A stretch of DNA of 64,000 nucleotides from Siphonodentalium dalli (lineage: Eukaryota; Mollusca; Scaphopoda; Gadilida; Siphonodentaliidae). The stretch's first letter is position 1, and the number at the start of each line of letters is the position of its first letter. Positions 44,594 to 54,300 of the stretch are shown one piece after another. The position numbers were made by a program, and so were the translations under genes. The notes beneath the pieces were generated by a model. That model was not told where the DNA came from. It saw only the letters and a program-made list of their open reading frames with translations, and did not search any database. Location: NCBI GenBank assembly GCA_032622095.1, contig CP136069.1, positions 81,366,958-81,430,957 on the forward strand, given 5' to 3'.

Positions 44594-46847
44594 GGCCTAA
44601 AAAAAATTATACCGTGTTTCTGCTAACGGGACCTCTCCAGGGTAGGGTAGGTAGGTAGGGATTTAATTTTATTTATTTTTTAATTTTATTTTTTGTTCAC
44701 ACCCCGATCACAGGTTCCAAGCTGTATTTATGCTATTTGGACAACCCAGTGGTCATATACAGTCTTAAATTGTATTCCTAAATAAAGGGAAGGAACATTT
44801 TGACAAACATTGAGAGTGGATATATAGATAATTGGATAATGTATACAGCCTATAATACAGGGTATAGAATGGATGGATAACATTCACAATGTCGAATAAT
44901 TTTATTCAGTATTAAAATATATGTATTAAGACATTTACATATAAAAGGCCCCCATTACAAATTGGCTTAATTTTACAATTTGTAGGTTTCATACAGTGAA
45001 AATTTCTGTTGAAGTAATAATATTCATGTATATAATCTTACAATTCAGCTATTTCTCAAATACATGGTAACAAGTCATACCCTGGATGGCAGCAGTGACT
45101 GTGCATTAGTTGTGGAGAGAATCTTCGCTTGTAAACAAAATATGATTAATTGGCCAATTGACATAATAGAACTAATTTATGTCAGGCCTTAACAACCATA
45201 ATGTTTTGTGAGAATCAAAATGCAGCATTTCTACAGCGAATCGGCTTATTAAGAATCATGATTCTCTTTCTAGTCAGGTTTAGTCTAGTCGGGCTAAAAC
45301 AGCTATTATATATATCCATTCAATTGAGTCGTTTGTGATGAAAATGTCGAAAACACTAAATAAAATTGGTTGCATTTCACAAAAGAAATATTATTTCACA
45401 AAAGAAGTATTATTTTGATATAGTGTGTATGATTATTCCAATCATCAGGCAACACAACGTCAACTGTGCGGTGAATTATCTATATACGCACTTATAAGAT
45501 ACTACTTTTTAGACAATAGGCTTTTGCATGAATTGTAAGACAAATTACATACATATAGGTTATCACCACGTTGCGTGTTCCCGAGATAGGTATTCATGTC
45601 CTGCAACCAGAGAAGCTTGAATATGGATCTTGGAAATGCACAACACATGGTGATAACATATATGTATTCAATTTGAATATTTCCTTGCTACAACTGGCTG
45701 CAACCCATCTTCTTGACAATTAGGACAAATGGGTGTCACAACCTTGTACATTTGCCTTAGAGACAATTTTATAGACCCACCCAATTCCCCACAACGGACG
45801 CATCGATCAGCTTCTCCTATTCCAGAGGCATAATATTGTGATTCAATCGGCGAGGCACATTCCAGGGTTTCACGGGTAACTGCGACACCATACAATTGAT
45901 GATCATCTGGGCAAAGTGGTGCCAGTTAGCTGACAATCCAAAAAATGCCATACGTGCCTGAAATGTTTTTTCCGACCCCCCCCCCCCCCTGCAAAAATCA
46001 GATTAAGAAGTCACCTTGCCACTGGAGTTCGCAAACACAAGAGGTACATGGTGATCTTAAAACAACTGTGTTAAATATTATGAGCCATGAATGCTGCTAT
46101 GTGATATTCTATATTCTAATATAGTAGTAGTTAGTAGTAGTAATTGTTATATTAAAATTAATAGTTCTAATATATGTACATGTATGATCTTGATATAAGT
46201 GAGTATTTAGACCTGATATAAGTGAGTAGTTAGACCTGCCAAAAAAATTCCCACCCTCCCACAAATGCTCAATGTTATGCATCCATACTTGTGTTACACC
46301 TTTTACTGGCTAACAATCACTCATATTTAACGGCAGAATGTTGAGAAATTCTATGAAACATTCACTTAGTTTAAACAATATTTTATTTTGAACAAAATTA
46401 GAAACAATCACTTGTCATATATGTCCCAGCTCATTTAAGTTATATTAACCAACACCCCTTCACATATCAAAGTTAATAAAGGTCTATATAGGCTCAAACA
46501 TGGACCAAAAGACATCGTTTTATGTTTGTTTAATGTTCCCTATTTTCGAGGTAGTCCGTAAATTCGCATTTTTGGAAGTTTGTTTCCAATTAACTCCGGT
46601 TTGATGGGTTTTCAACTTTTGTGAACACGATTTTCACAGTTAATTAGGCTAATGACTCATTGAATTAAATTAATGACTGCAAGTAATAGAAAATACAAGA
46701 TAATTTTGCATATTTGGAAAGACCAATGCAAAGAAATCACCGTGGTCCAGGAAAAAAATAAAATTACGTTCGGCAAAAATTAGGGTCGGGGGTTTTGAAC
46801 ATGGGTCGGTCGGGTTAGCAGAAACACGGTATAATTTTTTTTAGGCC
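44594..46847. mobile_element. PIF/Harbinger-like element, third nesting level
   Basis: 2.25 kb with perfect 34-bp TIRs (GGCCT, eight A, TTATACCGTG, TTTCTGCTAAC) and an exact TTA duplication (44591-44593, 46848-46850). GGCC ends with a TWA target fit PIF/Harbinger. No DDE transposase or Myb-like frame was recognised, so it seems non-autonomous. It contains a Cys-rich ORF (45668-45895), a short poly-C run near 45977 and a GGTAGG run near 44645. Confidence 0.88.
45668..45895 (-). CDS. Cys-rich ORF inside the Harbinger-like element, unrecognised
   Basis: About 75 codons ending in TGA. They contain RCVRCGELG and ICPNCQEDG, two Cys-x2-Cys pairs 28 residues apart, as in a zinc ribbon. The frame is open upstream for about ten more residues (LCPDDHQLYGV) back to a TAA at about 45927. 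That TAA lies next to ttttggattgtcag, an acceptor-like site, and another (tttgcccag) follows. It could be the last exon of a transposon protein or of a captured host gene. No ATG supports it as a complete gene, and I do not recognise the family. Confidence 0.35.
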   Translation of the reverse strand: MYGVAVTRETLECASPIESQYYASGIGEADRCVRCGELGGSIKLSLRQMYKVVTPICPNCQEDGLQPVVARKYSN

Positions 46848-47014
46848 TTAGGTACTCCAGAGTACCAACAATTTGGTACTCTAGTAACAAACATTTTGGT
46901 ACTCTAGAGTACCTAAACTTTTGGTACTCCAGAGTACCAAAAAGTTGGTACTCCCCCTGGGACAAAGCTTAGTACCTACATAGGTACTCTGAAGTACCTA
47001 TATCTTTAAGAGTG

Positions 47015-47223
47015 TACCCGCTGATCCAAGTGCTCCAAAAAGAAGCTGCACATATCGAGGTAGCTGTAGCAGGGACCTCGAGACCGACATAAAGCAGAAG
47101 TACACGAAGATTGACAGAGACCTTGAGGCGATATGGGCATCATACAAAGACGGCACCATCAAGACAACTGAATTCCTGAAAGATGTGAACGCGATCTACA
47201 AGAATGGCCAATCCAAGAAATAA
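47015..47223 (+). pseudogene. MULE transposase C-terminus after the nested insertion
   Basis: Directly after the inserted element, the frame resumes PLIQVLQKEAAHI, completing the codon split at 43992 through the TA target site. A frameshift near 47075-47095 moves to the frame encoding KQKYTKIDRDLEAIWASYK and then EFLKDVNAIYKNG, ending at TAA 47221-47223. This W-x2-Y...EFL pattern is the usual end of FLYWCH-MULE transposases. A GAAGAA-rich stretch follows. Confidence 0.8.
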
Positions 47224-47689
47224 AGAAGAAGAATAAAGAAGAAGACCTACGCAAAGAAGAAGAAGAAAGAAGAAGACCTACGCTATGTTTTAATATTTAT
47301 AAATAAATAATGTATTTCCATGTTTTATCTTGTTTTTAATCATTAAATAACCAGATGTTTTATCATGTAAACTGTATATATTTACTGTTTTAACTTGTTT
47401 TTAATCAATAAATGTTCATATCTTTCATCATATATTCACGTTATTGTTCGAAATTGTTCCAGTGTTAATTACTATGTGTGTATACCCATTACTATTGTTG
47501 CGAATAAAACGTTAATTACAAACATAAATCTCCATTGTCATCAAAAGACCGGTCCCAAATCAAAGGCAATTAACATGCCGTCCAATTAACACCCACACTA
47601 CCTAATTACCCGAATTGAATAGGGGCCGAACAAGCCCGGCCGAAAGAGCCCTGGACCGAAAAAGCCCTGGACCGAATCGACCCGCTCCC

Positions 47690-47830
47690 ATTTCGATGCG
47701 CAAATTAGCGCTTCTAGTTTATAATCGAAAAACAGCCGGTTTGAGAGTATAAAATATACCTGAATACAGCTAGGTTAATAGCTGAATACAGCTATTGTAG
47801 CTGTATTCTCACATTTGCCAGACCTGACAA
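47690..47830. repeat. Right terminal arm of a foldback-family element
   Basis: Continues the arm interrupted by the MULE: 'gcaaattagcgcttctagtt', 'cagccggtttgagagtat', ending agctgtattctcacatttgccag at 47821. It is the same terminus as at 39027. Confidence 0.8.
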
Positions 47831-48332
47831 AGTATAAGACAAACTTCAATGAAAACTCACGTTATTGAGAACATACAACGAGTGGCAGTGTTAAAATAAG
47901 GAAAATTTAATTGAAACATAAGCAGTTGCGACAAGCGTTTTCATAATTACCGCTATTTCACAGCTATTTCAGGCTTTTCAGCGCAATTTGGAGGATAAAA
48001 ATGTGGAAACGGCTCGGCGGAAGTAAATCGAAATGCAGAGTATGCCAAAAACATGGACCAGGATGTGGGTGGTAAATTGCCGATGATATTGACATAGATG
48101 AAGGAGGGATTTTAGTCTATGATATTGATAATGTGAATATATTTCAATTATGTATGGTAGATTCGTCGCTATGGTAGACATATAATAAATCCAGATTAAC
48201 ACTTATACTTTTTTATTGATAAGGAATCGTGGCGAATAATCATTTGTGAATTGGTACGGACTTTCTAGGTATGAATATTTAATAGACATCACTTCCGTCG
48301 TCGTGTCAGGTGCGCGCGCATCACTGGCAAGT
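47831..48332. promoter_or_regulatory. GOLGA2: GOLGA2 upstream region and 5' leader
   Basis: The foldback element ends about 510 bp before the GOLGA2 start codon. The leader just before the ATG is locally CpG-rich (tcgtgtcaggtgcgcgcgca at 48301-48320). No TATA box or initiator was identified with confidence. The frame is open upstream of the ATG for about 29 codons but has no earlier ATG, so 48333 is the natural start. Confidence 0.4.
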
Positions 48333-48380
48333 ATGGCCGATGCTGTCAAAAAGGAAAAGATTGCAGCTGCTCGTAAAAAG
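48333..48380 (+). CDS. GOLGA2: GOLGA2 exon 1 (start codon)
   Basis: 16 codons, M-A-D-A-V-K-K-E-K-I-A-A-A-R-K-K, matching the KLAAAKKK start of GM130. The donor is gttttc, weaker than the usual gtaagt, but no better GT fits the phase or the next exon. Phase 0. Confidence 0.88.
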
Positions 48381-51300
48381 GTTTTCATAAATATCCCCCT
48401 GAAAATTGTTGCTCTGAAGAGCTTATTTATAGCAGAAGATGTATACCATTGAACGGTGCACCGATTATCTCTATAGCATGATTCTAAATGCATAAAAATT
48501 ATTGACGCGTACTGTTCCAATGTAGGGACGTGACAAAAAAATTCAAATTGATTATTATTCACTGAAAGTTAATTTGCTGGAAACAGCTTGGAAAGACAAT
48601 TAAAATGATATGTGTGATTTTCTCTATGGTCAAATATTAAAAAAGTTATGACCATTTTGTGTCAGAAATTAGGGTATTTTTTCCCGACGGGCTGGCCATA
48701 TACCACAGTCCCTAGGAATCACTGTTAGAGTGTTAGTTGAATAAAATATTATTTAATAACATTAAATAAATATTTTATATTTAGTTATTATAGTTATATT
48801 AAGTACAGTTTGGAAAGTAAAAAGTTTGTATACTGCATTTTCATTGGCAGATGATTTGCACGAAAATACAGAGTGAGACTGAGAGTAGTACAGTTATAAA
48901 CTCAGAATTAGCGAATGTTTCATTGTTTGTGTGGCATAAAAATGTGTACTCTGATTACACATTTTTATGCCACACAAACAATGAAACATTCGCTAATTCT
49001 GAGTTTATATCATCATATTCCGTATTTTTTTCTTGAAACGATGACCAGTGTATTCAGATTGTTAGTATCTTTCCCAACTTACGAGAAAATAGCTGTTAGT
49101 TACTCGAATATTCTTTCAGGTGCAAACTCGGTGGAATTCTTTACGATTTGGGAACACATGTCCATTCTCTAAATAGCAAATTACTTATTCGCAACCGGTG
49201 TTTGTTAAAACACGTGTGACATGCAGCCAGTGCTCTGCCTCTGAGTACGAAATCGGCTTTGATTACCGGATTAATGGCTACAATGCTCAATTCTCATTCA
49301 GATAATTGGAATAACTAGTACGGATTATGGTGCCCCCGCCTTCCAGTTCTCTTGATTGAGAACATTAATACACGTGTGCACACGTGGAATATTACTCAAC
49401 TTAATTTTACCTGTGATCATGTTCGTTGAATTAAAATCATATGCGACGACCATATAGGGCCAACATCTCCTTTGTCATTCGATTCGTGTTCGCTCCTCGT
49501 GTGCTGCACTGTTCTTTATTCACTGGTGAAGTTTTCATCATGAATGTTATATTAATTGTTATATTGTTTATATCAACGCGCGAAATATGGGCTGTGAATT
49601 TGGCTCTGTGTGCCCCTCCCCGCGATGTGTTGACCATAGGTGCCAAATTGTACTCGCGAACAATGTGCATGTCCAGTCTATAGATAGGAGGCATTAAAGC
49701 ACGGATGACTTTCCCGGTGGGTATGCTGCTAAAATAGTCAGAAGCCTCCCATAAACAGAAAGGATATTAAAATATAGACATATAAAATATTAAAGCTCGT
49801 TGGCTCTTCCCCATACAGCAACCAATTCAACTCAACTTTTGCCGTGTTCAGATATGATGTTTTCTATGTTCAATATCCTCAAACAACAACCGTGGGGTGA
49901 AGGAGAAGATCTCTCGATCTTTTCGACCAATCCTACTCTCTTCTCTCTTCACAACTGGAAACAATATATATATACCAACGGACAAAACTCACACGGATTA
50001 ATCAAGGTTCTAAATGGACGTGGGGCATTGCTTCTTGCTTTGGTGGCATCCGTCTCATGCGCAGTATAGGCTAACACATACTGTGCATGGGTAGGCCCCT
50101 ATATATGTATCAATCTCACAAACAATACAAGCTTGCGCTCTTCATCGGAATTATGTAAGGCATTCAAAAGTGGGTTGTATGGGAGGGCCAACGGCCCTTT
50201 CAAATCTTCCCGGGTATCATTACAAACTCCAAAGTTGTGGTGACGGTCTCGATCTGTTCGACCATCTCGGGCGCGAAACAAACTACTCTCATTATGTATC
50301 GCACGGGAAAGCAGGGTGTTCTACGCGTTGTGCATACGCCACAAGCACACACGCGACCTGTCTGCATCCTACCCTATTACCGACCAACTAGTTTTGCGAT
50401 AGTAAAGAGCGATGTAATGATAAATATTAAGCAAATTTTAACTTACCTAAGCAAAAACGTCTTTCCTGTCCCACATTGGCCCGTAACAATTATGTTATGC
50501 CCATTTAGCACGTGGTGTAAACAATACGCCTGTTGTTTGTTGAGATTCATTTCAACTTGAGAGCATATCGGAGAGAAATGGTGATGTGGCGAAGAAACAC
50601 GCGCCCAAATGGTCAATCATGTCACGTGGAATGAGGTAATTAGTGTTAATGCATGCTTGTGTAATCATAGGGTCAATGAACAACTTTCATACCGGGGTGT
50701 ACTAAAAAAAGAAAGAAGACACGAATAAGGCAAATCAAAAAAATCGAGATTAACATACCATGCCGACCCTATTTTAGTACCCTCCTAAATGGTTTTTTAT
50801 TTGCATATCTTTTATGTAAATTTCTCTCTTATGCCCGAAATTTATGTTTGGAAGAATAATATAAATAAAACTAATAAAATACTCGCCCTTCCGCCCCATT
50901 TGAAAATAAAGTTGAACGTAAGTCCAGCAATTTATTGTCATCAAAAGACCGCTCCCAAATCAAAGGCAATTAACATGCCGTCCAATTAACACCCACACTA
51001 CCTAATTACCCGAATTGAATAGGGGCCGAACAAGCCAGGCCGAAAGAGCCCTGGACCGAAAAGTCCAAGGCCGAAAGAGCCCTGGACCGAATCGACCCGC
51101 TCCCCTCTGTATCTGTGATTGTTATGTGCTAGGAACCAAGACTGGATCCTGAATTTTACAGGACTTGGCAAATAAGAACATCGCGATGGTCGGATAAACA
51201 AATTTATATGTTTTGAATTGAATAAAAAACACCATTCGAATTTTAATTATCAACCCGATATCACCATTTCAACATTAGATGTCCGGGATCCGTTTCGTAT

Positions 51301-54300
51301 TTTAGTCAAATGTTGCGAATTCGCTTTAAGGAAGTGTCAATAAGGAACTGAAGAGAGACACTACCGCGTCAGCAAAAAATGATTTTCACCAATTCCATAA
51401 ATGTGAATTTATGCTGATATTTGGATGGAAAATCACGATTTATGTACAACTCAGACCAGGTAGAGTTGATATGACCCAACGAGCGCATTAAGAACAATTA
51501 ACTTAATTGTCACATGTCAATTGTGGGGAGAGAAATGCAATTTTTTCGAACGAAAAATCCAATTGTTCGTTTTAGTGATAGAGCACAGGGGGTGGTCTCT
51601 AGCCAATGAGATGATTGTTTACATAATAACAAAATCTGAAGTTTCCTAACTGCACCGGTTATCTGTATAGTAGAGGAAATGTATCTAGATCTATTTGTTA
51701 TATTTTAATCAAATTTAATATTACATGGACAGTGATTCCTAGGACTGTGCATATACTTAGCATTGCGGCTCTGTGACCGAAAAACCCACTTTTGGACGAT
51801 TTTCGACACAAAATTTCACTTCAAAATGGCATATCTTAACTTATAAGTGACGAATCCACATTCTGATTGTAATAGAACAAAGCTATTAGTAGTATGTTAA
51901 TGATTATAACATTTATTCTATCAATTTATATACCAAAATTAATTAATTGATTTATTAATTAACACATTAGTAATTAACGAAGTAATCACTACCTTGGGAG
52001 TTTCTCTCGGGCATTTTGATCAGATGACAAAATGCATTCCTCATCATACATTTGAACATGTTGTGTTATATATCGTTTGAAAGGGCATGTCATTCTGAAA
52101 ACAAATCTAAAGGAATCTAAAAGATTGCCCTTATTGTTCAAGAGTTATGTCCCTTTGATGATTTTAAATATCAAATTTAAGGTTCTGCATTTCCCCCCCC
52201 CCCCCCCCCCCCCACTGTGATTTTAATATCATTATTTCATCATCCTTGGCTCTATGACTGTCAACTGTTCTAGAATGGCTATATATGATTGAATTAATCT
52301 TTTGTTCTTTTCTAACCTTTTTATTGTTACGCCAGCATTGTGAAGCACACCATGTTTTGATAGTTACATGTAGGACACCAAGATCTCAATTTGGCAATCA
52401 ATTTATTTCAACGCTTCAGCTTTTGATTTAAAATTATTGTGGCGGGCTTATTTGACACCTTATCACCCAGCTTGAGGATCATGTGTAAATATCATTGCCT
52501 CATCTCGGTCTGCTTCGCAACCTGAGATAATTTTGCTCATAACTTGGGGTGGTGGATATACAAGCATCACTACAACTTACACGTACTGTTCTTCACTGAA
52601 TCGACCAATATACCTGACAAACAAGTAGACCTAGCTATGAACATGCACCGTGCTATCAGTAGATCAGTTTATCACTGGATCAATTCTTTGAATTCAAATG
52701 AAGATTGTCATGAGTGCACATAATTGGCTTGCAAATCCAAATTCAACAGAATCTGACAGGTATTTTAATTTCAGAAAATTATTTTATTACACACATTGGC
52801 TTAGGAAGCGTTGTGGGGAAATCACTTTTATTTTTTTATTGATTTGAATTCTTATCCTTAACTTTCTCAGTGTAACAGTATTATATTACAGTCTGACATT
52901 TGAACAATATAAAATATAAAGCATGTCCATTTCTCATTTCATCACAGATAAAAGGCAAGTTTCTATATTAATCATTTAAGTAATTAAAACCAATTACATG
53001 TTGCCGAAAAGATGAGACTTTAATATCGATTACATTTTTTCAGCGGCATATTTTGAATTTTCATTTTCCGACAAAGTCAAAGTTGACCAAAGGAGCAATT
53101 ATAAGAAATAATTAATACTATTTGTGTAAATATTGATAGCTATAGCCAATATGCAACAATAAAAATCAATAACGATCATTTTATGTAATAATAAACTCTT
53201 TAAACGGTGTTTGTGTCAACAAATGCATTTTGTTTTGTGTTACGTCATTCGTCGTATTTGACCCGGAACTCGGCTGAAGGTACGAAATTGCTTTTTGAAT
53301 GTCTCTCTTTTCCCGCACAATAAGAAAAGGTCTTCGCACAAACCAAAAATGATAAAAACTTCCCAATTATAAGTAAAAATACCCAATGAAGGTGTCTATG
53401 TAGGTCCCGAAGGAGTCTATAGAATCTTTGATATAGAGTTCTGATGGAGAAAATGTAGGTCAATCTATTTTTGTCATAACTCTGACGTATTTTGACCTGG
53501 GAGAAAAAATTAAAATCGAGGCTCACTACGAGCATGCCAGTTTTAAATATAGAAAGGGAATCCCGACAAATGGCGATATCGGCGACAAACAAATAATCGA
53601 AAAGAACACATAAAATAAACATAGCAAAAACGCGGCACAGAAAAAATGTCAGAACGCGACGACGTTTTACGTCGTTTTTGTCACGTCCCTACAATGGCCA
53701 CAGAAGTTGGAATCAATGACTTTTAATTTTTATGCCATTTTTAGATATTTTTTGGGGAGTTATAGGCATTAGGTTTAGAAGAACGGAAAGTCCTGTTTTC
53801 AAGGTACCTCAAAACGATTCACTTCGACCCATGAATTTTAACAACAAAAGCATAAATCTCAGGGTTTTCGGCATATTTCGTTATAAAAATCATTGATCTA
53901 CAATCTTAGTCTAGTGAATCAAACTGTATATATCTTTGATGTCTGCATTATATATGACAGCTCCTAAATTGACTGCTATCTTTTTGTCCTTGTAGTTAAA
54001 ACAGTTCAAACAAAAGAGTGGTCGCACTCCAAATAGTGATAAGAAAAACTTGAAAAGCAACCAACAAAAAAGTCCAGAGATAAGTAGCAGGGAAGACTCG
54101 CCAGTTGTTGGGGTCAACACAGATGTGACAGATATCGGTGGTTTTGCAGTATGTATTGCACCTAATAGTCTGAGCATCAGGTTACTCTAAAGTAAAGTTT
54201 CCGTTTCTCTGGCCAGTGTGCATGGTCCTGATACCCTGTGTGTGCAACATTTTTATTTGTGTTAAATCTGTCCGGAATGTTTTTAATATCTGCAGGAAAT

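Larger units (their letters stand above)
43994..47014. mobile_element. TA-flanked element nested in the MULE
   Basis: 3.02 kb between TA sites 43992-43993 and 47015-47016. The ends are CACTCTCAAATAAAG and the complement of CACTCTTAAAGATATAGG. Multiple GGTACTCCAGAGTACC-like palindromes lie just inside both ends (about 44020-44130 and 46855-46995). Removing it with one TA restores an open MULE frame across the junction, which supports the borders. Itself interrupted at 44594-46847. Confidence 0.85.
42150..47689 (+). mobile_element. Mutator-like element (MULE), inactive, containing nested insertions
   Basis: 5.54 kb. The ends match as inverted repeats: GGGTCGGGGTCGATTCGG left and GGGAGCGGGTCGATTCGG right (complement), continuing through 'tccagggct' and 'cggccgggcttgttcggcc'. 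The flanks ATTTCCAT (42142-42149) and ATTTCGAT (47690-47697) are an 8-bp duplication with one mismatch. The flanking DNA joins into a foldback-family arm ('gcctaattt' + 'cgatgcgcaaattagcgc'). Inside are the PHD-FLYWCH-MULE gene and two further nested elements. A second right end is at 50934-51104. Confidence 0.9.
48524..53693. mobile_element. Possible 5.2 kb TIR element in GOLGA2 intron 1
   Basis: Inverted ends TAGGGACGTGACAAAAA (48524-48540) and its complement (to 53693), with CAATG immediately outside on both sides. Two bases of that CAATG also extend the inverted repeat, so the duplication is not fully independent evidence. 'cagtccctaggaatcactgt' (about 48710) and 'acagtgattcctaggactgt' (about 51730) form a further inverted pair inside. 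It contains a P-loop exon, a MULE end and a perfect hairpin. Two unrelated copies of one short TIR would be an alternative. Confidence 0.45.

Noticed and set aside
49437-49694. 85-codon frame on the minus strand as a second helicase exon
   Set aside because: No helicase motif could be matched, and an 80-codon frame exists on the other strand at the same place.
53245-53622. 125-codon minus-strand frame with hydrophobic start
   Set aside because: AT-rich intronic sequence. No domain, no splice support.
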